A DNA stretch of 35,398 nucleotides, from assembly GCA_934401725.1 (NCBI GenBank), contig CAKRSS010000021.1, positions 1 to 35,398 of the forward strand. Reading direction: 5' to 3'. Shown here in pieces: positions 1 to 9,500 of this stretch. Within the stretch, counting starts at the first letter, position 1. Every line of letters begins with the position of its first letter. Source of the DNA: an uncultured Eubacteriales bacterium. Its GTDB lineage: Bacteria; Bacillota; Clostridia; Oscillospirales; CAG-272. Under the pieces are notes generated by a model that searched no databases, was not told where the DNA came from, and saw only the letters and a program-made list of their open reading frames with translations. A program made the translations under genes and the position numbers.

Positions 1-51
1 AGTCCAGAGGGGGCGAACCGTAGGTTCGGCCCCTTTGGGGCGACTCTTTTG

Positions 52-80
52 GTACTTTTCTGCTCGCGGCAGAAAAGTAC
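52..80. repeat. Perfect hairpin repeat at the left edge
   Basis: Two 12-bp arms (GTACTTTTCTGC and its exact complement) flank a 5-bp loop. The outer part, read on the minus strand as GAAGTGTACTTTTCTG, recurs exactly at 34830-34845. Neighbouring sequence also folds: GAACC/GGTTC at about 15-27 and CCACCGTCGGTGG at about 88-100. There is no gene in 1-198, so this looks like an intergenic repeat unit rather than the terminator of a visible gene. No mobility function can be seen. Confidence 0.7.
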
Positions 81-142
81 ACTTCTCCACCGTCGGTGGC
101 CTTCACGGCGTGCGCCTTCCAAAGCCAAAGAACTTATTAATG

Positions 143-179
143 AAAAGCGGCCCCCACCGAGCTTATCGGTGAGAACCGC
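143..179 (-). terminator. Probable terminator of the lipid kinase/plsC unit
   Basis: On the minus strand, just after the plsC stop, a stem of GCGG with CCGC and CACCGA with TCGGTG closes a short loop. It is followed by TTTTC. The stem has an internal mismatch bubble and the U-run is short, so it is a moderate terminator candidate. Confidence 0.55.
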
Positions 180-198
180 AAAAATCAATTTAAACAAT

Positions 199-1029
199 TC
201 ACTCCGCCACAGCAGGCGTGCTGAGCTCATTCTCCTCGCGCAGATCGTCAACCATGCACTGGCGCACCATCGCGGATATTGCGCCGATGCGCATTCCCGC
301 GTATTCCTCGGGCTGTATCACCCGCACAATACGCAGCTCGACCGGTGTCGGGTGGAATGGGAAATTGTCCTTTATCCGATCTGTGCCGCGGACGGTCATG
401 ACCACAATCGGCGCGTGCGAGTCGCGCGCGATCTTGAAAACGCCGTCCTTGAATTCGAGCAGCTCGCCCGTCTTGGAACGGGTGCCCTCGGGGTATATTC
501 CGACGCTCATTTCGCCCGAGCTGATGTAAGAGGCGGCAGTGTTGAGCGTCGTCAGCGCGTTGCGCGCGTTCTCGCGGTCAATGGGGAGAAAACGGCACTT
601 GTGAATAAACGATCCCGCAATCGGGATGTCAAAGTTCTCGGGCTTCGACACGAACGCCAACGGCGTCCGGCGGAAATGCACCATGCATATCATGGGATCA
701 AATCGCGAGAGGTGGTTCGAAACCAGCATAAATCGGCGATCGCGCGGCAGCAGCTCGTCGCCGACGACACGATACCGCGCCCCCGCCACACGCAACACGG
801 CGTACGTCGTCTGAACCGTTACGTAGTGCCAGAAGCCGCCGACGTGGTCGACCGGGCGCTTTTTGTCGACGAAAAGCGAAATTATCAGCGCCACCGTCAG
901 GTGCAGCACGAACAGCCCGAGAATGTACCCCGGCACGATGAGCAGGAAAAACAGCCAGTGAATGTGCGTCAGCCACACTGTGACCGCCGCCCCGATGAGG
1001 GACAGCCCTATGTAAATATCAATCAGCAT
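199..1029 (-). CDS. plsC: 1-acyl-sn-glycerol-3-phosphate acyltransferase (PlsC family)
   Basis: Predicted membrane enzyme of 276 residues that acylates lysophosphatidic acid to phosphatidic acid. The HX4D acyltransferase motif is seen as NHLSRFD at residues 105-111. The substrate-binding motif YPEGTRSKTG lies at 179-188. The first 55 or so residues are very hydrophobic and give one or two membrane segments. The start codon lies 3 bases after the stop of the upstream lipid kinase gene, and no strong ribosome binding site is visible, so translational coupling is likely. The pair probably shares the promoter at 2034-2062. The family assignment is firm. The exact acyl donor (acyl-ACP or acyl-CoA) cannot be read from the sequence. 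Confidence 0.9.
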   Translation of the reverse strand: MLIDIYIGLSLIGAAVTVWLTHIHWLFFLLIVPGYILGLFVLHLTVALIISLFVDKKRPVDHVGGFWHYVTVQTTYAVLRVAGARYRVVGDELLPRDRRFMLVSNHLSRFDPMICMVHFRRTPLAFVSKPENFDIPIAGSFIHKCRFLPIDRENARNALTTLNTAASYISSGEMSVGIYPEGTRSKTGELLEFKDGVFKIARDSHAPIVVMTVRGTDRIKDNFPFHPTPVELRIVRVIQPEEYAGMRIGAISAMVRQCMVDDLREENELSTPAVAE

Positions 1030-1032
1030 GGC

Positions 1033-2001
1033 TTATTTGGCGGCACCGAAGGCGGCTGAAGCGTCTTTCGCCGCATTGGCAGCGGCGTCAGCGTCGGACC
1101 GGGGCGGGAGGGCAAAGCGAATGGCGGAGGGCATGACCTCGATATCGAAGTCGGTTCCGTCGACAATCTCGCCGTCGACCGACATCGAGAAGCCCTCGGG
1201 AGCCGTGACGTGAATGTGCTTGCCGCGGCGGTAGACGATGCAGTCCTTGAACTTCTCGTCGTCGAGGTGCTCGCCTGCGGTGTAGGGTCCGAGCAGCGAG
1301 ACGAAGCGGAAGCGCGAAATCTTGTTGATAAGGCAGACCTCGAGCAGACCGTCGTTGTTGACGGAGCGCGGCGCGCAGCGGAAGGAGCCGCCGACGTAAT
1401 TGCCGTTTGCGATAGTGCAGAGCAGTATCTTTTTGTCGTTGAGCTGCTCCCCGTCGACCGTGACGATGCAATCGTTCTTCATGGCCTTGATGAGCGCCGT
1501 GACGACACCGGTGACATAGGCACGCTTGCCGCCGATAATCTTTTTGCGCTTGACCTTTATCATGGTCTTGGCGACGGTGGTGTCAAAGCCGAAGTTGCAG
1601 ACGTTGACGCAGTAGCGGCCGCCGATCTTCATGAGGTCGATGTCGACGCCGGGGGCCTCCATCAGCGCGCGGATATTCTTGAAGCGGTCAGCGCCGCCGA
1701 AATATTTGACATAGTCGTTGCCGGAGCCGGAGGGGTAGACGCCTATCTCGGCGTGCGGAAACCCGACAGCGCCCGAGGCAACCTCGTTCAGCGTGCCGTC
1801 GCCGCCGCAGGCGTAAAAGCGGACACTCTCGCCCTCGTGAGCGCGGCAATAGTCGGCGACATAGCGCGTAGCGTCGCCGGGACCGGCAGTGACATAAACC
1901 TCGGTGTCGAGGTCAGCGCACCCGGATTTAAGAAACTCCGTAATAACGGAGGTCTGATCGGTGGTGCCTGCCGCCGGATTGATAACGAAAATATGTTTCA
2001 T
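1033..2001 (-). CDS. Diacylglycerol/lipid kinase, YegS/BmrU (DagK) family
   Basis: Soluble lipid kinase of about 322 residues that transfers phosphate from ATP to a lipid such as diacylglycerol. It opens with FVINPAAG, the usual start of this family. The nucleotide-binding GGDGTLNEVASG lies at residues 66-77, and GSGNDYVK follows near residue 92. The ATG at 2001 was chosen because a GGAGAT ribosome binding site sits 7 bases upstream. Two earlier in-frame starts exist, and the nearer one overlaps that site. The gene is followed after 3 bases by plsC. Together they could recycle diacylglycerol and make phosphatidic acid, which is an inference from neighbourhood and family. The true lipid substrate is not decidable here. 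Confidence 0.9.
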   Translation of the reverse strand: MKHIFVINPAAGTTDQTSVITEFLKSGCADLDTEVYVTAGPGDATRYVADYCRAHEGESVRFYACGGDGTLNEVASGAVGFPHAEIGVYPSGSGNDYVKYFGGADRFKNIRALMEAPGVDIDLMKIGGRYCVNVCNFGFDTTVAKTMIKVKRKKIIGGKRAYVTGVVTALIKAMKNDCIVTVDGEQLNDKKILLCTIANGNYVGGSFRCAPRSVNNDGLLEVCLINKISRFRFVSLLGPYTAGEHLDDEKFKDCIVYRRGKHIHVTAPEGFSMSVDGEIVDGTDFDIEVMPSAIRFALPPRSDADAAANAAKDASAAFGAAK

Positions 2002-2033
2002 AAACTCGATCTCCATTGAAATGTTACGCCGTA

Positions 2034-2062
2034 ATGATAACACAAATCAACTCCGAAATCAA
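2034..2062 (-). promoter_or_regulatory. Promoter of the lipid kinase-plsC unit
   Basis: Minus-strand sigma-A-like elements: TTGATT at 2057-2062, a 17-bp spacer, and TATCAT at 2034-2039. The predicted transcript starts about 25 bases before the ATG at 2001. I saw no terminator between this promoter and the upstream gene ending at 2111, so read-through is also possible. Confidence 0.6.
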
Positions 2063-2110
2063 CAGTTTTATAAAAATAATTACGTGAAACAGAACTTTTT
2101 GCTGCCAAAA

Positions 2111-2917
2111 TCAGTTCGCAATGACTATATCGGATTTTATTCCGAACACGGCGCTGTTATGCAGGCAGGCGTCAATGGTGACGTGCAGCCCGCCGCGCGC
2201 CTCATCGTAGTGCGCGATGTAGAGCGTGTTGTAGGTGTCCGCCATCTGACGGCAGCGGTCGAGGCCGAGCACGTCGTCGCCCTTGCAACGCAGTCCCGGA
2301 AAGTCGAGCTCGACGTGGTGCGGAAGCGAGCGTTCGCTCATGACGGCACGGTGCACTCCACGCCGTTTGGCCGCGATGAAGGTCAGAAGCAGCTGAACCA
2401 GCAGCAGCGAGCCGTCAGGTACGACTCCGGGGTAGGCCTTGACCTGCGTGTCCGACCGCTCGAGCGTGATGCCAACCGTCCTTGCGACGGCGTCGGCAAG
2501 CAGGCGCGCGTCAGGCGCGGACGAGCGCTCGATATTGTAGGCCTCAAGCGCCGAGCGCAGTGCGACGTCCATGCGCGATTCGTTCTCCTCGGGCTGCACC
2601 ACCTGCGCGCACCCCGACTCCCACTGCGCCGCCAGTCTGTGGACCGCCAAACCCTCGGCGATAAGCAGGTACAGGCCGTTGAACCGTCCGAAACCGCGAA
2701 AAACTATACTCCGGCAGGGTGTGCCCTCGGGTATTATCGGCAGGTAGGGCAGCTCGGGGTGTATTTCGCGCACGATGTCCCGCAGCCGCTCAAGTCCCGG
2801 ACATATATTGTCAAGACACCGCGCCGGGCCGTAATCCGGGAGGGTGACGAGCACCTTTCCCCACTGATTGAAAATAATTATCGGCGTTTCGTGCCGCGCA
2901 CGACCGGAATTAGCCAT
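2111..2917 (-). CDS. Hypothetical cytosolic protein
   Basis: I do not recognise this 268-residue protein. It has no signal peptide and no clear membrane segment. The N-terminal half contains aromatic/hydrophobic patches (PIIIFNQWGKVLV near residue 12, GRFNGLYLLIAEGL near residue 76). The second half, from about residue 110, has predicted helices followed by alternating strand-like segments ending in HVTIDACLHNSAVFGI. That architecture loosely recalls a histidine-kinase dimerisation plus ATPase core, but no H-box or N/G-box is convincing, so I do not assign it. The start at 2917 has a GAGGTG ribosome binding site 5 bases upstream. It lies upstream of and parallel to the lipid kinase, with about 110 bases between. 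Confidence 0.75.
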   Translation of the reverse strand: MANSGRARHETPIIIFNQWGKVLVTLPDYGPARCLDNICPGLERLRDIVREIHPELPYLPIIPEGTPCRSIVFRGFGRFNGLYLLIAEGLAVHRLAAQWESGCAQVVQPEENESRMDVALRSALEAYNIERSSAPDARLLADAVARTVGITLERSDTQVKAYPGVVPDGSLLLVQLLLTFIAAKRRGVHRAVMSERSLPHHVELDFPGLRCKGDDVLGLDRCRQMADTYNTLYIAHYDEARGGLHVTIDACLHNSAVFGIKSDIVIAN

Positions 2918-3280
2918 ATCTGCACCTCGTTCGTTTTATTTATTTTCAGTTTATATTTGTGTGGTATATAAAACGTCAGTTTCATAAATGATATCATATT
3001 GTACCCCTCCGTGCAACAGCGTTTCGGCACGGCACGCGCCATTCTCCTATCTGTATACCGCAATTCTACCCGTGGTAGAGAAGTTTTTTAAAGCATATAT
3101 GATATTGATGAAAAAACCTCTTGATTTTTCATCGGAAAAACATTACAATGTATCTGTTACGCATTTACGCATTTAATTGAAACCTGATTCCGCCGCGCCG
3201 CCTGCGGTTCGGCAAAAATTTTATATAAGAACCCGTAATAACACTGCGTCAGCCGCGTTAGCTACGGCACGGAGAAAAGC
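2918..3280. other. Divergent intergenic region
   Basis: This AT-rich 363-bp stretch separates the hypothetical protein (minus) from the acyl-CoA synthetase (plus). It holds the plus-strand promoter at 3121-3149 and a possible weak minus-strand promoter (CTGACG, 18 bp, TATAAA) within about 2930-2970. It also has a leader of about 125 bases with a GC-rich hairpin near 3190-3215. No small gene with a ribosome binding site was found. Confidence 0.5.
3121..3149 (+). promoter_or_regulatory. Promoter of the acyl-CoA synthetase gene
   Basis: TTGATT at 3121-3126, a 17-bp spacer and TACAAT at 3144-3149 match a housekeeping promoter well. The predicted start, near 3156, leaves an untranslated leader of about 125 bases with a GC-rich hairpin whose role is unknown. 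Confidence 0.6.
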
Positions 3281-5020
3281 ATGAAAAATTTCAAAAACCC
3301 CAATTACCCGCTCTACGAAACGACAGTTTTCAGAGATTTCCGCGTCATGACCGAAAACGTAGCCGCCAAATATCCGGATCGCTACGCTATCTCCTACAAA
3401 AAGAATCCCCGCGACACTGAGGTCATCCACGTCACATACACCGAGGCGCGCGACTTCATCCGCAACCTCGGAACCGCCTTCATCGCGCGCGGTATGCGCG
3501 ACAAGCAGGTCGCCATCATCGGCGAAAGCTCCTTCGAGTGGATCTGCACCTACTTCGCGCTCATGTCCATCGGCGCTGTGACAGTGCCTATCGACAAGGA
3601 CTACCCCGCCGCCGACATTGCCGGCATCGTCAACCGCGCCGAGTGCACGGCTGTCTGCTACAGCGCGGCCATCGCCGACAAAATTGAGAGCATCAAAGCC
3701 GAGCTACCGGCCGTCAGCGCCTTCTTCCGTCTGACCGGCGACGACGCAGACGCGACCGACACTTCCGACTCTTCCGTACGCGCGCTCGAGGCCGAGGGCG
3801 CGGCGCTCTTCGCCGCGGGCGATAACTCCTACTACGACTACGAGATCGACCCTGACCGCATGGCCTCCATCGTCTTCACCTCGGGCACGACCGGCAAGGG
3901 CAAGGGCGTCATGCTGTCCACCACCAACATAGTTTCCGACATGACGCAGGGCATGTACCTGTTCGACATCACGCCCAAGACGCTCAACGTGCTGCCCCCG
4001 CACCACACCTTCGGCTCGACGGTCAACTTCGTCGGTCACTTCTCGCAGGGCTCGGAGATTTACATTTCGAGCGGCATAAAGTATATTCTCAACGAGCTCA
4101 AGGAGCAACAACCGACGCATCTGGTGCTCGTTCCGCTGTTTGTCGAGACGTTCTACAAGCGCATCTGGGCCGCTGCTGAGAAACAGGGCAAGGCAGACGC
4201 GCTCCGCAAGCTGATGAAGGTCAGCAACGGAATGCGCAAGGTCGGCATCGACCTGCGCAAGACGCTGTTCAAGAGCGTCACCTCCGCCTTCGGCGGCAAG
4301 CTGGAGATGATAATCTGCGGCGGCGCGGCGCTCAACCAGGACATCATCGACACCTTCGACGCCATCGGCATCACCATTCTGAACGGCTACGGCATCACCG
4401 AGTGTGCGCCGCTCATCACCTGCAACCGCAACCGTTACCAGAAGAGCGGCAGCGTCGGCACGCCCATCATCGGCGAGCAGGTCAAAATCAAGGATCCCGA
4501 CGAAAACGGCGAGGGCGAAATCTGCGTCAAGGGTCCCAACGTAATGCTGGGCTACTTCCGCGACGAGGAGGCAACCGCCGCCGCGTTCGACGAAGAGGGC
4601 TACTTCCGCACCGGCGACTGCGGCCGCATCGACGAGGACGGCTGGGTCTACATCACGGGACGCATCAAGAACCTCATCATACTCTCCAACGGCAAAAACG
4701 TCTATCCCGAGGAAATCGAGACCGAGCTCTCGCGCATTTACGGCGTCAGCGAGGCCGTGGTTTACGAGGGCGAGAGCCGCTCGGATAAAAACCGTGAGGT
4801 CATCGTCGCCGAGATTTACCCCGACTATGAGGCGCTCGAGGGCCACGGCATATCAGGCGACGAGGCCGTCAAGGCCTACTTCGACACCAAGGTTCGCGGA
4901 GCCAACCAGAACATGGCGCCCTACAAGTCCGTGGGGCTGGTCAAGATACGCAAGACCGAGTTCGTCAAGAACACTTCTCGCAAAATCACCCGTTTCAACA
5001 TCGACAAGAGCATCGACTGA
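3281..5020 (+). CDS. AMP-forming long-chain acyl-CoA synthetase
   Basis: Member of the ANL adenylating superfamily, 579 residues, the usual size for fatty-acyl-CoA ligases. It would activate a carboxylic acid with ATP to an acyl-adenylate and then to a CoA thioester. The P-loop-like motif FTSGTTGKGKG lies near residues 202-212. YGITECAP lies near 371-378, and the hinge/C-terminal region YFRTGDCGRIDEDGWVYITG lies near 440-460. The start has a GGAGAA site 5 bases upstream. The gene has its own promoter and terminator, so it is monocistronic. A fatty-acid substrate is the best guess from overall similarity and the phospholipid genes nearby. An o-succinylbenzoate or aryl acid substrate is less likely but not excluded. 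Confidence 0.88.
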   Translation: MKNFKNPNYPLYETTVFRDFRVMTENVAAKYPDRYAISYKKNPRDTEVIHVTYTEARDFIRNLGTAFIARGMRDKQVAIIGESSFEWICTYFALMSIGAVTVPIDKDYPAADIAGIVNRAECTAVCYSAAIADKIESIKAELPAVSAFFRLTGDDADATDTSDSSVRALEAEGAALFAAGDNSYYDYEIDPDRMASIVFTSGTTGKGKGVMLSTTNIVSDMTQGMYLFDITPKTLNVLPPHHTFGSTVNFVGHFSQGSEIYISSGIKYILNELKEQQPTHLVLVPLFVETFYKRIWAAAEKQGKADALRKLMKVSNGMRKVGIDLRKTLFKSVTSAFGGKLEMIICGGAALNQDIIDTFDAIGITILNGYGITECAPLITCNRNRYQKSGSVGTPIIGEQVKIKDPDENGEGEICVKGPNVMLGYFRDEEATAAAFDEEGYFRTGDCGRIDEDGWVYITGRIKNLIILSNGKNVYPEEIETELSRIYGVSEAVVYEGESRSDKNREVIVAEIYPDYEALEGHGISGDEAVKAYFDTKVRGANQNMAPYKSVGLVKIRKTEFVKNTSRKITRFNIDKSID

Positions 5021-5032
5021 TAATAAACGCTC

Positions 5033-5067
5033 AAAAATCCCTTGCGCCGCACGGCGCAGGGGATTTT
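5033..5067 (+). terminator. Terminator after the acyl-CoA synthetase
   Basis: A long stem with one bulged T (AAAAATCCCC-T-TGCGCC against GGCGCAGGGGATTTTT, loop GCAC) ends in TTTTT. It starts 13 bases after the stop codon. The A-rich 5' side means it could also work in the other direction. Confidence 0.85.
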
Positions 5068-5111
5068 TCGCCCGGCGGAAGGCCATGGAGAGCAGCTGAA
5101 GCCTCATCTCC

Positions 5112-5132
5112 GAAATTTTTTCAAAAAATTTC
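5112..5132. repeat. Perfect AT-rich palindrome upstream of the serpin gene
   Basis: GAAATTTTTT and its exact complement flank a single C. It lies about 90 bases upstream of the serpin ATG. It may be an operator or a bendable AT element. No clear sigma-A promoter could be chosen between it and the gene. Confidence 0.45.
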
Positions 5133-5221
5133 CCACAAGCTGAAACATTTCGGCCGTTTTGTCGTCTATATTGGTAGAGAATGATTTTCGCCAAACCACA
5201 AATACAGAAAGGAACCCCATC

Positions 5222-6478
5222 ATGAAGAAAAACAAGGTCATATTGTCCGCCCTCACGCTGGCGCTGACGGCCGTGCTGCTCGTCACGGCGCTGACCGCCT
5301 GCTCCGCGGGGCACATACGCTCGAACTGTCTCTCCGCCGGATACAGCCGAAAGACAGGCAGCACGCCTGCCGCGTCGGATGTCTCGAATGGCGTGCGCGG
5401 CTCGCTGACGGACGTCACAATTTCGCTGTTCCGCGAGAGCATCGCCGCAGGAGAGGAGGGGCAGAACAGCGTCATCTCGCCGCTCTCGGCCATCATCTGC
5501 CTCGCCCTCATGGCCAACGGCAGCGACGGCAACACCCGCGCCCAGATCGAGAGCGCACTCGGCATGACGGTCGATCAGCTCAACCGCTGCCTGTACGGCT
5601 TCACCTCGGGGCTCGACAAGGAAAACGTCAAGCTGAATCTGGCAAATTCCATCTGGATAGACCAGTCCACCGCCCCGGACATCAAGTCCTCCTTCCTCCA
5701 GGCCAACGCCGACTGGTACGACGCGCAGGTCTACAACACGCCCATGGACGCCTCCACCGTCCGCGACATCAACTCGTGGTGCAGCAAAAACACCGACGGA
5801 CTGATAAAGGAAATCCTCAGGGAAATCCCCGAGAACACCTGCATGTATCTGATAAACGCCCTGCTGTTCGACGCCAAGTGGGAGTCCCCCTACGAGCGAG
5901 CCGACGTGAACGACGGCAAGTTCACAAGCTACAACGGCTCGGTGTCAAACGTCGCCATGCTGCACTCCGAAGAGGTCTACATGAGCTACGGCAACGCGCA
6001 GGCGTTCGCACGCCGCTATGCGGGCGGCCGCTACGCCTTCGTCGGCATACTGCCGGATCAGAAAACCGACATCTACGACTATATCGCCTCGCTCGACGGC
6101 GACACGTGGCGCGCGCTGTGGGGCTCGCGAACGGGTGGGCTGGCCTCCGTCACCATGCCGGAATTCAAGTGCTCGTCCGACACTGACCTTGTGGCGCTCA
6201 TGGCCTCGCTCGGCGTCACCGACATTTTTGAGGCCACCGCCGATTTCTCCGGCATGTCCGACACGCGCGAGCTTTACTGCTCCGCCTTCCGGCAGAAGGC
6301 TGTCATCGAGGTCGACCGCAACGGCACCAAGGCCGCGGCCATCTCGTGGGGTGTTGCAAATGATGTCGCATATGTCGTCCCCATTGAGGTCGTTCTAGAC
6401 CGTCCCTTCGTCTACGCCGTGGTCGACTTTGAGAGCGGTCTGCCCCTCTTTATAGGCGCCGTCGCGACGCTCGGTTAA
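5222..6478 (+). CDS. Serpin-family serine protease inhibitor, predicted lipoprotein
   Basis: A 418-residue serpin, about the usual domain length plus a leader. The signal peptide ends in a lipobox LTAC, so Cys27 should be lipid-modified and the serpin displayed on the outer face of the membrane. Family landmarks are NSVISPLSAIICLALMANG, then CMYLINALLFDAKWESPY, and the closing DRPFVYAVVDFESGLPLFIGAV. The reactive-loop hinge is visible as VDRNGTKAAAISWG about 45 residues from the end. The small residues at the hinge suggest an inhibitory serpin rather than a non-inhibitory one. The scissile bond lies in the following loop, but P1 cannot be fixed without a structure. The ATG at 5222 has an AAAGGAA site upstream. 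An upstream in-frame extension to 5159 lacks support. It is flanked by terminators on both sides. Confidence 0.92.
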   Translation: MKKNKVILSALTLALTAVLLVTALTACSAGHIRSNCLSAGYSRKTGSTPAASDVSNGVRGSLTDVTISLFRESIAAGEEGQNSVISPLSAIICLALMANGSDGNTRAQIESALGMTVDQLNRCLYGFTSGLDKENVKLNLANSIWIDQSTAPDIKSSFLQANADWYDAQVYNTPMDASTVRDINSWCSKNTDGLIKEILREIPENTCMYLINALLFDAKWESPYERADVNDGKFTSYNGSVSNVAMLHSEEVYMSYGNAQAFARRYAGGRYAFVGILPDQKTDIYDYIASLDGDTWRALWGSRTGGLASVTMPEFKCSSDTDLVALMASLGVTDIFEATADFSGMSDTRELYCSAFRQKAVIEVDRNGTKAAAISWGVANDVAYVVPIEVVLDRPFVYAVVDFESGLPLFIGAVATLG

Positions 6479-6492
6479 CCGAAATGAAAGAA

Positions 6493-6526
6493 CCCCCGCC
6501 GACCGGATGGTCGGCGGGGGTTTTTT
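6493..6526. terminator. Bidirectional terminator between serpin and PFOR genes
   Basis: A perfect 12-bp GC-rich stem (CCCCCGCCGACC with its complement, loop GGAT) is followed by six T on the plus strand. It lies between two convergent genes, 14 bases after the serpin stop and 10 bases beyond the PFOR stop. In the minus direction the following sequence is TTCTTTC, so it probably serves both. Confidence 0.92.
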
Positions 6527-6535
6527 ATATGCGGC

Positions 6536-9500
6536 TTACTGATACAGCTTGCCGTACTTTGTGAGTCTCTCGTACTTAGCCTTAGCGTTCTCAGCGGCTT
6601 CCTCGAACAGCACCTTAGCACGATCCGGGAACTGCTGTGCCAGACGGGCGTAACGAACCTCGCTGGTGATGAAGTCGATGTAGTTGGCCGTGGGAGCCTT
6701 GGAGTCGATTACGAACTTGCCCTCGCCCTCAATCGTGGGATTGAAGCGGAACATCTGCCAATAACCTGCCTCGACTGCCTTCTTCATCTCGAGCTGGCAG
6801 TTCTGCATGCCGCCCTTGACGCCGTGCATCTCGCAGGGAGCGTAGCCGATGACGAGCGACGGACCGTGGTAAGCCTCAGCCTCACGCAGAGCCTTGAGCG
6901 TCTGGTTCATGTCAGCGCCCATAGCGACCTGTGCAACATAGACGTAACCGTAGGACATAGCGATTTCTGCAAGGTTCTTCTTGCCGATGGCCTTGCCGGC
7001 AGCCGCAAACTGCGCTACCTGACCCAGCTGAGAAGCCTTGGACGCCTGTCCGCCGGTGTTGGAGTAAACCTCGGTGTCGAAGACCATGACGTTGACATCC
7101 TCACCGGAAGCCAGCACGTGGTCGAGACCGCCGAAGCCGATGTCGTAAGCCCAGCCGTCGCCGCCGAAGATCCAGACGGACTTCTTGGCGAGGTAATCCT
7201 TCTCGGCAAGAACTGCGGGTGCGTCGGGGCAGCCCGCGGCAGCGGCCTTCTCGAGCTCGACGATGAGCGCCTTGGTAGCGGCATCGTTGGCCTTGCCGTC
7301 GTCCTTGGTGTCAAGGAATGCCTGTGCGGCAGTCTTGAACTCGTCGCTTGCCTTGTCGGAAGCGGCCATCTTCTCAATCTTTGCGATCAGTCTCTCGCGA
7401 ATGGTCTTCTGGCCGAGAGCCATACCGAGACCGTGCTCGGCGTTGTCCTCGAACAGGGAGTTCGCCCATGCGGGACCGCGGCCGCTCTCGCGGTTGACGG
7501 TGTAGGGCGTTGCAGGCGCGGAGCCACCCCAGATGGAGGAGCATCCGGTCGCGTTGGAGATATACATTCTGTCACCGAACAGCTGTGTGATGAGACGTGC
7601 ATAGGAGGTCTCGGCGCAGCCTGCGCAGGAGCCGGAGAACTCAAGCAGGGGCTGCTTGAACTGGCTGCCCTTGACGGTAGTGTTGTTGATGATCTCGGGT
7701 TTCTCGGAGACGTTCCTGACAGCGTAGTCAAAGACGGGCTGCTGGTCAAGCTGAGTCTCGGTGCGAACCATCTCAAGCGCTCTCTTCTCGGGCTTGGTGG
7801 GGCATGCCTTTACGCAAAGCGTGCAGCCCATGCAGTCGAGCGGGCTTATAGCCATGGTGAACTTGTAGTTGGTCTTGATAACGGGTTTCTCGGTGAACTT
7901 GGTCTGTGCGGGAGCGGCAGCAGCCTCCTCTTCGGTCATAGCGAAGGGACGGATAGCAGCGTGCGGGCAGACGAAAGCGCACTGGTTGCACTGGATGCAG
8001 TTTTCGGCGTGCCATACGGGAACGGTAACTGCAACGCCGCGCTTATCAAACGCAGCAGCGCCCTGAGGATATGTACCGTCGGCACAATCCTTGAAGGCAG
8101 AAACGGTCAGCGCGTCACCCTGCATACCGTTGACGGGGCGAACGATCTTGTTGACGAAGTCAGCGAGATCCTCACGCTTGTCGGTAACGGGAGCGACGGG
8201 AGCGTCATCCGGGCAGGTAGCCCAGGCGGCGGGAACATTGACCTTGACATAAGCGTCAGCGCCGGCGTCGATAGCGGCGTAGTTGAGGTCAACGATAGCC
8301 TGTCCCTTCTTGATGTAGGACTTGTATGCCATCTTCTTCATGTACTCGATGGCCTCTGCCTTGGGCAGCACGCCTGCGAGCGAGAAGAATGCGGACTGCA
8401 GCACGGTGTTCTTGACCTTGACGTTGCCGATCTTGGCCGCGATGCCCGTACCGTCGATGATGTAGAAGTTGATGTTGTTCTTGGCGATGTAATGCTTGAC
8501 TCTTGCGGGAATCTCGTGGTCAAGCTCGGCCTCGCTCCACGGGCAGTCGAGCAGAAAGACTCCGCCCGGCTTGAGGTCGGTAATCATGGTCTCGTACTTG
8601 TCGAGGTATGCGTGGTTGTGGCAAGCGACGAAGTCGGCCTTATTTATGTAATAAGGGCTCTTGATGGGCTTGTCGCCGAAACGCAGGTGAGACACGGTGA
8701 AGCCGCCTGTCTTCTTGGAGTCGTACTGGAAGTAAGCCTGAATATACTTATCGGTGTGGTCGCCGATGATCTTGATGGAGTTCTTGTTAGCACCGACAGT
8801 ACCGTCGCCGCCGAGACCCCAGAACTTGCAGGAGATGGTGCCCTTTGCGGAGGTGTCGGGGCACTTCTTCTCGGGCAGCGAGTGACCGGTCAGGTCGTCG
8901 ACGATGCCGATGGTGAAGTCATTCTTGGGATTCTTCTTTGCGAGGTTGTCGAACACTGCGAAGATGGAGGCGGGAGGCGTGTCCTTGGAGCCGAGACCGT
9001 AGCGTCCGCCGACGATCTGTGCGTCAACGCCCTCGCGGGCAAGTGCCGTGACAACGTCAAGGTAGAGCGGCTCGCCGAGCGCGCCGGGCTCCTTGGTGCG
9101 GTCAAGAACCGCAATCTTCTTGACGGTCTTAGGCAGCGCGGCAGCCAGCTTGTCTGCGCAGAAAGGACGGTAGAGTCTGACCTTCACAAGGCCGACCTTC
9201 TTGCCCTTGGCGGTGAGGTAGTCAATGACCTCCTCGGCGACGTCGCAGATGGAGCCCATAGCGATGATGACCTCCTCAGCGTCGGGAGCGCCGTAGTAGT
9301 TGAACAGCTTATAGTCAGTGCCGATGAGCTTGTTGACCTTCTTCATGTACTTCTCGACGATAGCGGGCAGCTTGTCGTAGTAGGGGTTGCAGGCCTCTCT
9401 GTGCTGGAAGAAGATATCGCCGTTCTCGGCGGAACCGCGGAGCACGGGGTGCTCGGGGTTAAGCGCGCGGGCGCGGAACTCGTCAACAGCCTTCATGTCG

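Noticed and set aside
3704..4846. Minus-strand open frame inside the acyl-CoA synthetase gene
   Set aside because: Antisense shadow with Asp/Val/Ala-rich composition typical of reversed GC-rich codons.
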